Positions 35,992 to 45,305 of a DNA stretch of 64,000 nt are shown here, piece by piece (the first letter of the stretch is position 1; every line of letters starts with the position of its first letter). Under the pieces are notes generated by a model. That model did not search any database, had not been told where the DNA came from, and saw only the letters and a program-made list of their open reading frames with translations. Position numbers and translations under genes: made by a program. Origin of the DNA: Chloroflexi bacterium AL-N1. Its GTDB lineage: Bacteria > Chloroflexota > Chloroflexia > Chloroflexales > Roseiflexaceae. The stretch spans positions 1 to 64,000 of the forward strand of contig WYDT01000010.1 of assembly GCA_013122435.1 (NCBI GenBank). Reading direction: 5' to 3'.

Positions 35992-36399
35992 CTACCACCA
36001 GAAGGCAGTACCATTGAGCATATCGCGAATTTGATTACATACTTTATCAGGGCGGATCGGCTTGCTGATAAAGCTATCAAATCCGGCATCTTTCGCACGT
36101 AATCGTGTTTCATACATAATATTTGCAGTGATCGCTGCGATATGTGCACTCGCAGCTTTGGGATGGTCTCGTATCTGCCCAATAACCTTAAATCCATCCT
36201 GTCCAGGCAGACCAATATCGAGCAGAATAAGATCGACACGTGGAAGAGCCTCTATCAATGGGACAACTTTAGTGCCATTGCTGCGATGATAGACGTTTTT
36301 GAACCCGGCGTGTTTGAGCAATTCTTCAAGCACCAGGTATGAGTTCGGATCGTCTTCAACAAGAATAATGTACGCATCTTCAGGGCGCTCAAGCGGCAT
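35992..36399 (-). CDS. Single-domain response regulator
   Basis: 135-residue receiver domain with no output domain. Acidic pocket EDD near the start, phospho-acceptor Asp in LILLDIGLPGQDG (about 57), the switch Thr in AITANIM and Lys in SKPIRPD are all present. Its start shares one base with the stop of the histidine kinase gene (TAATG) and has AGGAGAG upstream, so the two are translationally coupled. It is probably a phosphorelay intermediate or acts by protein contact; it resembles DivK/CheY-like stand-alone receivers. The output partner is not nearby. Confidence 0.9.
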   Translation of the reverse strand: MPLERPEDAYIILVEDDPNSYLVLEELLKHAGFKNVYHRSNGTKVVPLIEALPRVDLILLDIGLPGQDGFKVIGQIRDHPKAASAHIAAITANIMYETRLRAKDAGFDSFISKPIRPDKVCNQIRDMLNGTAFWW

Positions 36400-37895
36400 T
36401 ATGACTCTCCTGTTATTTCTACGACAGGCACAGGTCTCAGTTGTTGAGTCGTGGCTACTGGTAGAGTGAAACGAAATGTTGATCCGCGTCCAGGGACACT
36501 TGTTACCGTTAGTACTCCACCATGTAGTTCCACCAGGCGTTTGCTAATCGGTAACCCTAATCCAGTTCCTCCGTGTTTACGTGAGAGATCTGCATCGGCC
36601 TGCCGATATTCTTCAAAGATGATCGATAAGTGTTGTTCAGCAATACCAACACCAGTATCATCTACTTCAATGACAACGTGCCAGGAATTCATAGTATCAG
36701 TATTGTCTATCTGATGACCATTCGTATGGCCATTGGTTTGTGCCATCTGACGTGGATAGGCACGTAGTGTAATGTACCCCTGTTCCGTAAATTTGGCTGC
36801 GTTAGATAACAAGTTGAGTAGAATTTGTGTCACGCGAAGACGATCACCATATACTGGTGGCAAGTCGGTTGCAATAGCTTGCTGAAGCTCAACAGGTTTG
36901 TCATGCAACATGCTGGTGGTGGTTAACAATACCTCATGGAAAATGGGTTCTAAGAGTAGTGGCTCAGGGTTCAGGTCGAGTCGTCCCGCCTCTAATTTGG
37001 CATTGTCTAGAATATCGTTTAGTAGTTGGAGCAGATGATTTCCTGAGTCATATACACGTTGTACATAGTCATGTTGATCTGACGTGAGAGGCCCTTTGAG
37101 CCCTTGTTGCATGATATGTGAAAACCCGATAATCGCATTGAGTGGTGTCCGTAACTCGTGACTCATATTAGCGACAAATTGCGATTTGAGGCGATTTGCT
37201 TCTTCTGCTGATGCACGGGCGCGTTCTATTTCTTGATTGGATTGTACCAGTTGCCCATTCAGAAAATCTTTTTCGATAAGTGCACGTTGGAGTCGCTTTT
37301 CACTTTCAAATAATTGTGTTTCGCGTCGTTCTACCTTGTGATAATTGTCCATGGCCCATTCCACGACCGCGAAGAAGCTACGGGCTGTATGCCACGCAAT
37401 AGCTGCACTGAAATAGGCCAGTGCAACAGCAGCGATGAATGGTGGCTCCAGGGTTTGGGCACCTTGATTCAAGAAGATAGCGACAACAATCAGCAGAACG
37501 GTGGCAATGGTTGCAACGATAAACCCATGAACCGGCTTCAGTAAAATACCAGTGATAGCAATGATGAGCGCTGTGAAAAAGATAAAAGGGTTTGATCCCA
37601 GAGGATACGTATAGAGTGTGATGGCAATGCTGATCAATAAGCCGGCAATGAATACCTTCACCGATGGGTCGTAGAGATTGCGTTTTTGGAGTGTATGGGC
37701 TATCCAACACGTGCCAAGAAGTGCGATACTCACTGGAATGGAGGTAGGTATACCACTTCCAAGGGAAACAAGGCCGGCGAAAAAGAGGAGCAACGAACCG
37801 ATTCCAACACTCCATAGGAACGTCGTGAAAATATCCTCACGTAGACCTTGGGTGAAGTTCTGACCACGACCTTCAACTGGCATTTGGGCGTTCAT
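36399..37895 (-). CDS. Membrane histidine kinase
   Basis: 498 residues. About six hydrophobic segments occupy residues 25-175 (no recognisable ligand domain), then a coiled linker (QLVQSNQEIERARASAEEANRLK), HisKA with the phospho-His in NMSHELRTPLNAIIGFSHIM, and HATPase_c with N-box LLNLLSNAAKFT, G1 DDTGVGIAEQHL and G2 KHGGTGLGLPISKRLV. It autophosphorylates and should pass phosphate to the stand-alone receiver just downstream. The initiation site has no clear ribosome binding site; a second ATG lies 4 codons in. The signal is unknown. Confidence 0.92.
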   Translation of the reverse strand: MNAQMPVEGRGQNFTQGLREDIFTTFLWSVGIGSLLLFFAGLVSLGSGIPTSIPVSIALLGTCWIAHTLQKRNLYDPSVKVFIAGLLISIAITLYTYPLGSNPFIFFTALIIAITGILLKPVHGFIVATIATVLLIVVAIFLNQGAQTLEPPFIAAVALAYFSAAIAWHTARSFFAVVEWAMDNYHKVERRETQLFESEKRLQRALIEKDFLNGQLVQSNQEIERARASAEEANRLKSQFVANMSHELRTPLNAIIGFSHIMQQGLKGPLTSDQHDYVQRVYDSGNHLLQLLNDILDNAKLEAGRLDLNPEPLLLEPIFHEVLLTTTSMLHDKPVELQQAIATDLPPVYGDRLRVTQILLNLLSNAAKFTEQGYITLRAYPRQMAQTNGHTNGHQIDNTDTMNSWHVVIEVDDTGVGIAEQHLSIIFEEYRQADADLSRKHGGTGLGLPISKRLVELHGGVLTVTSVPGRGSTFRFTLPVATTQQLRPVPVVEITGES

Positions 37896-38196
37896 TACGT
37901 TACAGTCTCAATTTGGTTGAATGTGGTATTACTATAATGGAGTTTACTCGATATATGAATAACTGGCAACCTTTTTTTGTGACAAGTTTATTACGATTGT
38001 CTGATACGTGGTGATATGAAGGCAGTTGAGGATACGAGAACAGATGGTGAATGCAGAGCAAACCTACTGTTTGCTCTGCATTGGTTTCTATCACAATATG
38101 TCTGCCCGTACTCTACTACCGAGTGATATCACCTTGTTAGTAAACCAAACAGATTAGAGACATGTCATCATCTAGGGTTCCTGGGTGAAGCTTTCA
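37896..38196. other. Intergenic region with a strong 14-bp hairpin
   Basis: About 300 bp with no gene. AATGCAGAGCAAAC (38050-38063) and GTTTGCTCTGCATT (38069-38082) form a perfect 14-bp stem with a 5-nt loop. It lies downstream of tkt on the minus strand. No T run follows on either strand, so it may end tkt transcripts by factor-aided termination or protect the 3' end. Confidence 0.55.
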
Positions 38197-40050
38197 TTAT
38201 GATGCGAGTTTGTGAACAGCATTTACAATCTGTTTGGCGCTGATACCCGCTGCATCCAGTAACTCTGCTGGTGTTCCTGACCCTGGCATGTTTTGTACAG
38301 CCAGATGAACCAAGCGGAGTTGTGGAGTGTTGCCCTCAGCGGTGGTTAGTGCTGCGAGAACCGCTGATCCTAAGCCACCTTCCGGCCAATGATCCTCCAC
38401 GACGATACACTTGCCATTGGTATGTTGGACAGCCTCGTGCAATGTCTGTTGATCGATAGGCTTGACCGAATATGCATCAATAATCCGTATGGCAATCCCT
38501 GCTTTCTGAAGTGTTTCATACGCGCTGAGTGCTTCATAGAGGGTAATGCCTGCTGCTACAACGGTAACGACATCTTGGTGTGACTGACGTACTACTTTGC
38601 TGCCACCAATGGGGAATTGTTCATCCGGGTTATAGATGACGGGTGTTTTTTCACGAGTAGTACGGATATAACTAATCCCCGATAAGTCAGCCATGGCATC
38701 AACCAGATGAGCGGTCTGATTAGCATCACCTGGATACAAAACGGTACTACCGTGAATGGCCTGCATCATTGCCAGATCTTCAAGCGCCATCTGCGATGGG
38801 CCATCTTCACCGATAGATACGCCTGCATGTGACCCACTAAGGCGGATGTTTGCACTTGATATGGCTGCCATGCGAATAAAATCATATGCGCGAGCGAAGA
38901 AAGCAGCAAACGTTGATGCATATGGAATGTAATGGCGCACACTCAACCCAACAGCAGTGGCAACGAGCTGCTGTTCAGCGATGTACATTTCGAAGAAACG
39001 ATCTGGATAAGCCTGGCCAAATTTCTCGGCGAAGGTAGAATTACTAACTTCACCATCGAGGGCAACCACGGTAGGGCGTGCTGCGCCGACAGATTGCAAT
39101 GCCTCACCATAGGCTTGGCGTGTTGCTACCGATGTGCCGACCTCGTACCGTGGTAGTTCAGTTGGTGCTACCTGTGGTTGAGTTGCGGGTGCAGTAGGCT
39201 CTGGTTTTTGCACTGTGACAGTGAATATCTGTCCCTCACCAAGTTCTGCAAAGGCTTGTTTAGCCTCATCAGCGGTAAGCGTTTTCCCGTGTTTACCGTT
39301 TTTATCCTCAAGAAACGAAACCCCACGACCCTTTTTGGTTTTTGCGATGATTAGGGTTGGTTGGTCCCGTGGTTGTAGTGCTTCAGTATAAGCCTGCTGA
39401 ATGTTCTCGAAATTATGACCATCAATTTCAATTGTATGCCATCCAAAGGCACGTATACGAGCTGCATAGGTGGCACTGTCCCATTCAAGTATCGTGGGAC
39501 CACGTTGTCCCAGCCGATTCATATCCAGAATGCCAATCAAGTTGTGCAGACGATAGTGCCCGGCGGTATTCAATGCTTCCCACACAGAACCTTCAGCCAT
39601 TTCGCTGTCGCCAAGCAATACCCATGTGCGGTAAGGACGTTGTTCTAAGTACTGTCCCGCGAGTGCTGTGCCAACACCAATGGGTAGCCCTTGCCCGAGT
39701 GAGCCAGTTGCGACATCAACCCAGGGAATAATGGGAGTTGGGTGGCCCTGCAGGCGACTACCGAAAGTGCGGTAGCGCAGCAATTCTTCCCCCGATATGG
39801 CTCCGGCAGCGCGATATATCGCATAGAGCAGTGCCGATGCATGGCCCTTTGAGAAGATAAGATGATCGTTATTGGGATGATCAGGCTGATCAAAGTCATA
39901 GCGCAGATAACTTGTCATGAGGACGGCCATGAGGTCTGCAGCAGACAAAGCTGATGTTGGGTGTCCCGACCCTGCGGCAGTGCTGCACCGAATACTGTCT
40001 ATGCGTAGCTGCTTTGCAAGACGCTGCCACTGGTCAATATGACCTGTCAT
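38197..40050 (-). CDS. tkt: Transketolase
   Basis: Thiamine-diphosphate enzyme moving two-carbon units between sugar phosphates in the pentose phosphate pathway and, in phototrophs or autotrophs, sugar-phosphate cycles. The single 617-residue chain is of the shorter (animal/archaeal-like) transketolase length rather than the about 660-residue E. coli form. N-terminal domain: GHPTSALSAADLMAVL, GSLGQGLPIGVGTAL and the ThDP motif GDSEMAEGSVWEALN; middle pyrimidine domain: AEQQLVATAVGLSVR and GVSIGEDGPSQMALEDLAMM; C-terminal domain to the end. The ribosome binding site AAAGGAA precedes the ATG. It lies 109 nt after the transaldolase gene on the same strand, making a non-oxidative pentose phosphate operon. 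Confidence 0.95.
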   Translation of the reverse strand: MTGHIDQWQRLAKQLRIDSIRCSTAAGSGHPTSALSAADLMAVLMTSYLRYDFDQPDHPNNDHLIFSKGHASALLYAIYRAAGAISGEELLRYRTFGSRLQGHPTPIIPWVDVATGSLGQGLPIGVGTALAGQYLEQRPYRTWVLLGDSEMAEGSVWEALNTAGHYRLHNLIGILDMNRLGQRGPTILEWDSATYAARIRAFGWHTIEIDGHNFENIQQAYTEALQPRDQPTLIIAKTKKGRGVSFLEDKNGKHGKTLTADEAKQAFAELGEGQIFTVTVQKPEPTAPATQPQVAPTELPRYEVGTSVATRQAYGEALQSVGAARPTVVALDGEVSNSTFAEKFGQAYPDRFFEMYIAEQQLVATAVGLSVRHYIPYASTFAAFFARAYDFIRMAAISSANIRLSGSHAGVSIGEDGPSQMALEDLAMMQAIHGSTVLYPGDANQTAHLVDAMADLSGISYIRTTREKTPVIYNPDEQFPIGGSKVVRQSHQDVVTVVAAGITLYEALSAYETLQKAGIAIRIIDAYSVKPIDQQTLHEAVQHTNGKCIVVEDHWPEGGLGSAVLAALTTAEGNTPQLRLVHLAVQNMPGSGTPAELLDAAGISAKQIVNAVHKLAS

Positions 40051-40159
40051 TATATGGGTTCCTTTACTACTTTCACATGCTTATGATAATCAATATTATT
40101 TCAAATATGTTGTAGATGCAATCGCGTTACTTATTTAAGCGCTCAATATTGAGTAAGCG

Positions 40160-40804
40160 CTACTGTCTGCTTTTCCAATCAGCCAGGAATTTTTCGATGC
40201 CAATATCAGTGAGGGGATGTTTCATGCTCTGATTGAGCACTTTGAATGGACAGGTAGCAATATCTGCTCCAGCAAGAGCTGAATCGATAATGTGGCGGGG
40301 ATGGCGAATGGATGCAGACAGCACCATTGTTTTGATTTCGTGTTGTCGGTATACCTGTGCAATCTCACGGATAAGGGTCATTCCGTCAATACCAGTATCG
40401 TCGACACGACCCACAAATGGACTAATAATAAAAGCTCCAGCGCGGGCCGCAAAAAGCGCTTGACTCGCATTAAAGCACAATGTGACATTGGTGCGAATAT
40501 TATGTTTTGCGAGCTGATAGACGGCCTTTAACCCTTCGGTTGTACTGGGGACTTTGACGATGACATTGGGATGCCACTCGGCAAAGTCCAGTCCTTCTCG
40601 AAGCATGCCTTCGCCATCAAGAGAGATGGTTTCAGCACTGATTGGCCCATCAACAAGGGTGGCAATTTCTTGAATAGTACTTTTATGATCGGCCCCCTTT
40701 TCCTTGGCCATAAGGGTAGGGTTTGTCGTGACACCACTGAGAATACCCCAACTTGCTGCTTCGCGGATTTCGTCGATGTTGGCTGTATCAAGGTAGATAT
40801 GCAT
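40160..40804 (-). CDS. tal: Transaldolase (small, TalC/FSA-type)
   Basis: 214-residue TIM-barrel transaldolase of the short subfamily, forming a Schiff base through the Lys in [24 protein letters not shown] and [12 protein letters not shown] are diagnostic. The position that is Tyr131 in E. coli fructose-6-phosphate aldolase is Phe here (SPFVGRVDD), which points to transaldolase rather than aldolase activity, as in the Thermotoga and Bacillus enzymes; that is inference from known mutants. AGGAG precedes the ATG. First gene of the tal-tkt operon. Confidence 0.93.
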   Translation of the reverse strand: MHIYLDTANIDEIREAASWGILSGVTTNPTLMAKEKGADHKSTIQEIATLVDGPISAETISLDGEGMLREGLDFAEWHPNVIVKVPSTTEGLKAVYQLAKHNIRTNVTLCFNASQALFAARAGAFIISPFVGRVDDTGIDGMTLIREIAQVYRQHEIKTMVLSASIRHPRHIIDSALAGADIATCPFKVLNQSMKHPLTDIGIEKFLADWKSRQ

Positions 40805-40918
40805 AAACTCAGTACTCCTATTTGATTGAGATACAATGACACATTACTATAATAACTCTACGAAATGATCAGCATCAAAAGATGTGTTGTCATAGGTACA
40901 AAAGGATTATACCTTGGT

Positions 40919-40947
40919 ATAGTATGGTAATTACTACTGACAGTCAA
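40919..40947 (-). promoter_or_regulatory. Candidate promoter for tal-tkt
   Basis: Minus strand TTGACT (40947-40942), 17-bp spacer, TACTAT (40924-40919). A second TATAAT (40911-40906) without a -35 lies 8 bp further on. The rest of the 328-bp gap between tal and the sigma-factor gene is AT-rich and holds no gene. Confidence 0.4.
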
Positions 40948-41058
40948 TATTTTGTATAGTATATATTATTGCTCTGATATGTATCAAAAGTGATAATACG
41001 CGCTGCTATTATTTGTTTCTATTAAGTAAGTAAAGGGGGTACTAAGGCAAAATAGTCC

Positions 41059-41087
41059 TTGTCCCTGTATCTATTTTGTGCTATATT
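41059..41087 (+). promoter_or_regulatory. Promoter of the principal-type sigma factor gene
   Basis: TTGTCC (41059-41064), 17-bp spacer, TATATT (41082-41087) with extended TGC. The block TATTTTGTGCTATA with a following TGC recurs upstream of asnS (60774-60791). Confidence 0.6.
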
Positions 41088-41132
41088 GCTTGGCATATTA
41101 TTGCTGCGCCTTACAGAAGAAAGCCGATAGAT

Positions 41133-42302
41133 GTGAAAAACACCTTCGACTTGTTAGTATCTGCGGCTCATGAGCGACAATCACTTGTGAATACACAAAA
41201 CACATCGTATTCTTCTCCTTTAGATCTAGAACAATCTTCGGAGTTTAGTGAACAAGCTTACAGTCCGTATGCCCATCCCGATGCGTTCGACAATGATCCT
41301 TTTGCTTCTGGCGACTTTGTCGAGTCGAATGAAAATGAAGCAGACACATTTGACACAGACGTTGATTTAGACGAACAACTTGATCGTGAAGGCGTTACCG
41401 TCGATGATTCAGTGCGTATGTATCTTCGTGATATTGGTCGCATTCGGCTGTTATCTGCACGTGAAGAAGTCACGCTGGCACAACAAGTTGAACAGGGTGT
41501 CTTTGCAGCGGAACGCTTGTCTTGTGGTGAGTATGTGCTGGCAGAGGCAAAAAGCCTTCAACAGGTTGTTCGAGAGGGAGAGCATGCTCGCGAAAGTTTG
41601 ATACAGGCAAATCTTCGCTTAGTTGTCAGCATTGCCAAAAAGTATCTGGGTCATGGCATGTCCTTTCTGGATCTTATTCAGGAGGGGAACATTGGATTGA
41701 TGCGCGCAACCCAGAAGTTTGACTACCACAAGGGGTATAAGTTCTCTACGTATGCCACATGGTGGATTCGCCAGGCCATCACCCGCTCTATTGCAGATCA
41801 AAGCCGTACGATTCGTTTACCAGTACACATCGGAGACACAATCAATCGTATTCGTCGTACTGCGAATGAACTCCAACAGCGCTTAGAACGTGAACCTACT
41901 CCCACTGAAATCGCAACAGCATTGGAGATACCGATTTCAAAGGTGCAACGAGTACTAGATGCTTCACGTCAAACTGTTTCACTGGAATCACCAGTTGGCA
42001 CTGATGGTGATGCAGTACTGGCTGATTTCATTGAGGATAACCAGAATGCGGCTCCCGTAGAAAATGCAGCACATCAGTTGTTACGAGAGCAAATCGAGGA
42101 ATCGCTGTGTAAATTGCCAGAACGTGATCGCAAAATTATTCAGCTGAGGTACGGGCTGATTGATGGGCGTTATCGTACTTTGGAGGAAGTTGGGCGCGAG
42201 TTTGGTATTACACGCGAACGTATTCGCCAGATTGAGGCCAAGGCACTGCGAAAATTACGTCATCCGCACTACGGGCGGGCGTTACGTCGTTATCTCGATT
42301 GA
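41133..42302 (+). CDS. RNA polymerase sigma factor, RpoD/SigA family
   Basis: Directs RNA polymerase to promoters. The 389 residues have an acidic N-terminal stretch of about 90 residues, region 1.2 ([20 protein letters not shown]), region 2 ([33 protein letters not shown], core only; then [15 protein letters not shown]), region 3 and region 4 with the [30 protein letters not shown]. These are principal-sigma features; region 1.1 is not seen, so it could be the housekeeping factor or a close group 2 paralogue. Start GTG 41133 is chosen; upstream open codons lie in the promoter. A good terminator follows. Confidence 0.92.
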   Translation: MKNTFDLLVSAAHERQSLVNTQNTSYSSPLDLEQSSEFSEQAYSPYAHPDAFDNDPFASGDFVESNENEADTFDTDVDLDEQLDREGVTVDDSVRMYLRDIGRIRLLSAREEVTLAQQVEQGVFAAERLSCGEYVLAEAKSLQQVVREGEHARESLIQANLRLVVSIAKKYLGHGMSFLDLIQEGNIGLMRATQKFDYHKGYKFSTYATWWIRQAITRSIADQSRTIRLPVHIGDTINRIRRTANELQQRLEREPTPTEIATALEIPISKVQRVLDASRQTVSLESPVGTDGDAVLADFIEDNQNAAPVENAAHQLLREQIEESLCKLPERDRKIIQLRYGLIDGRYRTLEEVGREFGITRERIRQIEAKALRKLRHPHYGRALRRYLD

Positions 42303-42332
42303 TCTAGGCTCATAATCTATTTATAGTAGTGA

Positions 42333-42365
42333 CCGAGAACTAATGTATCATCAGTTCTCGGTTTT
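42333..42365 (+). terminator. Rho-independent terminator after the sigma factor gene
   Basis: CCGAGAACT (42333-42341) and AGTTCTCGG (42353-42361) form a perfect 9-bp stem, followed by TTTT. Confidence 0.85.
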
Positions 42366-42399
42366 GATTCTTTAGGTACACTTGTCAGGGGTAGAACGT

Positions 42400-42875
42400 A
42401 TGTCTGAACGGTATCTTTGTCGAAAACTCACATTTCAGGCGCATGGGCGCACGTTGGTTTTAGTTAAACGACGCAGTGAGAAACTTGAGCATCCGTTGAT
42501 GATGGCATTGTTGTGGGCTTTGTATCTGCCACAGTACCCCGATTTGCGTGTAGAAGTACCTATTGGTCTGCGCTACAAGCCCGATTGGTTCAGCTTGATG
42601 ATCGAGGGCAGACCTTGTTCTGGGGCGGGGCTGGTGAGGTAGGTAGTGAAACATTGTGTACACGTTATCGGGCAACACATTTGGTTTTTGCTAAATGGAA
42701 TACAAATTTACATCCCTTTATTGCTCTTATTGAGCCGCTACTAAAAAATATCGGGCGGAGCGCTCCAGAGGAAGTGCTCGGGTTTGCTGATGATACTCCA
42801 CATTTTATCAGTAGGACTGGTGAAATTTCGGTGTCCTTTAAAGAAGTAACACACCCTCGTTTGGCAATGCCGTAA
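42400..42875 (+). pseudogene. Frameshifted gene, possibly YaeQ-like
   Basis: Reading starts at ATG 42400 with AGGGG upstream and runs MSERYLCRKLTFQAHGRTLV... to PIGLRYKPDWFSL, then meets TAG at 42640-42642. The continuation is in the frame one base over: DDRGQTLFWGGAGEVG... to LAMP, ending at 42875. The joint falls at about 42595-42600, where one base appears missing (WFS-L-DDRG). Joined, the protein is about 158 residues. The pattern HPLMMALLWALYLP, then PDW and a Trp-Gly-Glu/Ala segment, recalls the YaeQ family of PD-(D/E)XK-fold proteins, but I hold that loosely. It could be a true pseudogene, a programmed shift or a sequencing error. Confidence 0.65.
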
Positions 42876-42931
42876 GGTAACAGATTGTCGTGTTTTTGTA
42901 CATGTTGCACAATTTATTATGTGGTTTATTC

Positions 42932-42940
42932 GGTTATAAT
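42932..42940 (+). promoter_or_regulatory. -10 element before the small membrane protein gene
   Basis: Perfect TATAAT at 42935-42940, 42 nt before the start codon. No convincing -35. Confidence 0.4.
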
Positions 42941-42981
42941 GACTAAGTAGAGAGAGAACAATCTAGTTTCGAGAGGTTCTT

Positions 42982-43359
42982 ATGATGACGCTGCAACGAA
43001 GCCGCGGACTCAATCCAAATGTCATTGTAGCTGTATTGGCACTAGCTGCATTTCTCTGGATGGCTACAGATACGTGGATAGCCAGCCATACAGTGCCGTG
43101 GCTCCAGTCGGAGCCCGACAAGTTATGGCAGGTATCTATTTCAGGTTTTGACTTTGGTCTTGATGCCTACCCATTACGGCCAGAGCATGTCGGATATCTT
43201 GAGTTGTGGGTTTCTCAGCCCCAAACAACTGAGGTACAGACGGTGTTACGTCTGACACCAGCACGACCAATCATTGAGCCACCACGAGAGCCCTTACCAC
43301 ATCCCAGGGTGAAAAACGCGCAACAGGTATCAGATACACAGGTGTCTGTTCACCAATAA
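42982..43359 (+). CDS. Small membrane-anchored hypothetical protein
   Basis: 125 residues, not recognised. One N-terminal membrane helix (NVIVAVLALAAFLWMATDTWIA) anchors an outside domain with SEPDKLWQVSISGFDFGLDAYPLRPEHVGYLELWVSQPQ and a Pro-rich C-terminal tail. GAGAGG lies before two adjacent ATG codons (42982, 42985). It stands alone between its promoter and a terminator-like hairpin. No function can be assigned. Confidence 0.65.
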   Translation: MMTLQRSRGLNPNVIVAVLALAAFLWMATDTWIASHTVPWLQSEPDKLWQVSISGFDFGLDAYPLRPEHVGYLELWVSQPQTTEVQTVLRLTPARPIIEPPREPLPHPRVKNAQQVSDTQVSVHQ

Positions 43360-43384
43360 CAGGTACTGAGTCAAGCGACTGATT

Positions 43385-43425
43385 ATTGCCACCTCATCAA
43401 TGCTATGGGGTGGCGATTGTATTTT
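43385..43425 (+). terminator. Terminator-like 12-bp hairpin
   Basis: ATTGCCACCTCA (43385-43396) pairs with TGGGGTGGCGAT (43406-43417), including two G-T pairs, then TGTATTTT. It separates the small membrane protein gene from the ECF sigma operon. Confidence 0.65.
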
Positions 43426-43442
43426 GGTTTGGTTGTAACTTT

Positions 43443-43471
43443 TTGATAAGAGCTTGTGTCTATTCTATAGT
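43443..43471 (+). promoter_or_regulatory. Promoter of the ECF sigma/anti-sigma operon
   Basis: TTGATA (43443-43448), 17-bp spacer, TATAGT (43466-43471): a housekeeping-type promoter, not an ECF-type one. Confidence 0.6.
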
Positions 43472-43505
43472 AGGAGATGTCTATGAGCTATTAAGGAGGC
43501 GTTGA

Positions 43506-44063
43506 TTGCAGCTTACCTGGCAGATTCAAAGATCTGATGGATCAGAGTATATGCTCTCGCTTGAGGAGTTGTACCATCACTATCGTGAATCAACACAGCG
43601 TTACTTATACCGTCTCTGCGGTTCAATGGAGCAGGCAGAGGAATTAACTCAGGAGACTTTTATTAAGGCTGGACTGGGGCTGCTTTCGTTTCGCGGCGAT
43701 TGTTCAGTGGCCACATGGCTTTTTCGTATCGCCCGCAATACTTATTTGAATAGTCTACGCACACCAAGTCCATCGCGCATCGAAACGAACGAATTTCTTG
43801 CTATCCCAGATCGCTGTCAGGAACGTGATCCAGTTGAGTACTACGACGTACGTGAGCAGCGAAGTTTGATCGATCAGGCGGTGGCACAACTGCCGGAAAA
43901 ACAGCGTAGTATTCTGCTGTTGCGTGACGAAGAGGGGCTGTCTTATGCAGAAATTGCCGATGTGTTGGGCCTGAGTTTGTCAGCGGTAAAGGTCAATTTA
44001 TTTCGTGCACGCCATGCATTTCGTAACGCTTATCAAACACTTGGTGGAGGTGATGAATGGTAA
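43506..44063 (+). CDS. ECF RNA polymerase sigma factor
   Basis: 185-residue extracytoplasmic-function sigma factor. Region 2 (LYHHYRESTQRYLYRLCGSMEQAEELTQETFIKAG, with the core-binding ELTQETF) and region 4 (LPEKQRSILLLRDEEGLSYAEIADVLGLSLSAVKVNLFRARHAFR, HTH) are joined by a short linker. The start is TTG 43506, 6 nt after AAGGAGG. The anti-sigma gene overlaps its end by 7 nt (ATGGTAA), so both are made together. It controls an unknown stress regulon; its own promoter looks sigma-70 type. Confidence 0.92.
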   Translation: MQLTWQIQRSDGSEYMLSLEELYHHYRESTQRYLYRLCGSMEQAEELTQETFIKAGLGLLSFRGDCSVATWLFRIARNTYLNSLRTPSPSRIETNEFLAIPDRCQERDPVEYYDVREQRSLIDQAVAQLPEKQRSILLLRDEEGLSYAEIADVLGLSLSAVKVNLFRARHAFRNAYQTLGGGDEW

Positions 44064-44614
44064 CTCAATCCCAGCAGGAAACGCGTGATAGAATGGCTTA
44101 TGAGTCGACTACCATGCTTTTGCGAGAACAGAATGATGTCGCATGTGCACTGGTGCAGGATTTATTGCCATTATATCTGGAAGGCGAAGTAAGTTCGCAC
44201 TCTCGCGATATGATTGTGGAGCATCTCGGACGTTGTGAACGTTGTGCAGGGTTTTTAGCGGGTGCGCAGAGTGTGCAATCGCAACTCCGCCGTCATCAGG
44301 TGCAGCGTGCCAATACAGTCAAACAAGATCAGCCATCACAAAGGCTAGTAGCTTCTAGTTGTTTCTTGATCAGAAACGTTTTTCATCTTCTGATGTCAGC
44401 AGGGTTAACTATTGCTACTCTGATGATCTTTGTAGGTGCCAGCTCTGTACGATACAACTTCTTGTTACCGGGATTGGTTTTCGGTTTGGGATTAGTGTGT
44501 TTTACAGGATTGCTCCTTATTGGCCAATGGCGGCAATTAATATATTCAGAGTGGTTGTTGGTCATTCTTGGTACAGTGACAAGTCTGGGGTTTGCTTTTG
44601 TCATGACCTTGTAG
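44057..44614 (+). CDS. Membrane anti-sigma factor with zinc-finger (zf-HC2) domain
   Basis: 185 residues. The N-terminal cytoplasmic domain carries the anti-sigma zinc motif: Cys29 in DVACALVQDLLPLYL and HLGRCERC (His-x3-Cys-x2-Cys). It is followed by three hydrophobic helices (about 108-128, 133-153, 160-182), with hardly any extracytoplasmic domain. It should hold the ECF sigma encoded just upstream, with which it overlaps by 7 nt. The signal might be redox or zinc loss (ZAS type) or membrane state; this is not decided by sequence. Confidence 0.87.
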   Translation: MVTQSQQETRDRMAYESTTMLLREQNDVACALVQDLLPLYLEGEVSSHSRDMIVEHLGRCERCAGFLAGAQSVQSQLRRHQVQRANTVKQDQPSQRLVASSCFLIRNVFHLLMSAGLTIATLMIFVGASSVRYNFLLPGLVFGLGLVCFTGLLLIGQWRQLIYSEWLLVILGTVTSLGFAFVMTL

Positions 44615-44690
44615 TCAGGACACCCAGTAGCATGTCTCTCTTTATCATCAGACTTGAGTTGTAAAGACAGGATATGTGCGTATTGTTGTT

Positions 44691-45305
44691 TTATGTATGT
44701 TTTCTTTGTGCATAATTGGTACTCTGAGGATCTCTTCGAACGACGAGAGATATCCCGCAGTTGTGTAAATCGCGTTTGATAATCTGCCAGTGCGGATCGC
44801 TTCGTAGGGCGAGGAGTATCAGCCCAATCAGTCCTCGATGGGCAACTGCGACAATCTCTTGTGCATCCTGACAGGTTATCTGTGACCACGCCCTTTTGGC
44901 ACGCTGGTAGCTGGAGGCCCACGATTCGTCGCTACCACCTGTCCAGAGCATGCTGAAATAGGCTCGAATGATATGACGACCTAATGGCCCATCACGGTGT
45001 CTTTCACTGAGCGTGCGTGGCATGACCTCACGCAGATCATCAACAATCTGGGGGGGGAGATCAATCGATTGACCAATCACTGTTGCGGTATCAATGGCGC
45101 GCAGAAAAGGGCTACAGTAAAGTCGTTCAATCGGTTTGTCTGCGAGTTGCTGCGCGACTGCATGCGCCTGTTCGATACCACGATCGGTCAGCGGAGAGAT
45201 GGATGATCCCCGTATGATGGTATTGTAGTCACTGATAGATGCTTTTGCTCGTAAACTGAGTGTGTTTTCTTCACTCTGAGCGTGTCGAATAAGATAAACT
45301 TTCAC
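44691..45305 (-). CDS. Histidine phosphatase family protein (phosphoglycerate-mutase-like)
   Basis: 204 residues with the phospho-His motif LIRHAQSEEN at the N-terminus, LTDRGIEQA, CSPFLRAIDTA and the second catalytic His in VAVAHRGLIG. Members act on phosphosugars, cobalamin intermediates or phosphoproteins; the substrate is unknown. The GTG start at 45305 overlaps the stop of the LarA-like gene by 4 nt (GTGA), so the two are coupled. It is third in a minus-strand set with the LarA-like protein and the M24 peptidase. Confidence 0.87.
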   Translation of the reverse strand: MKVYLIRHAQSEENTLSLRAKASISDYNTIIRGSSISPLTDRGIEQAHAVAQQLADKPIERLYCSPFLRAIDTATVIGQSIDLPPQIVDDLREVMPRTLSERHRDGPLGRHIIRAYFSMLWTGGSDESWASSYQRAKRAWSQITCQDAQEIVAVAHRGLIGLILLALRSDPHWQIIKRDLHNCGISLVVRRDPQSTNYAQRKHT

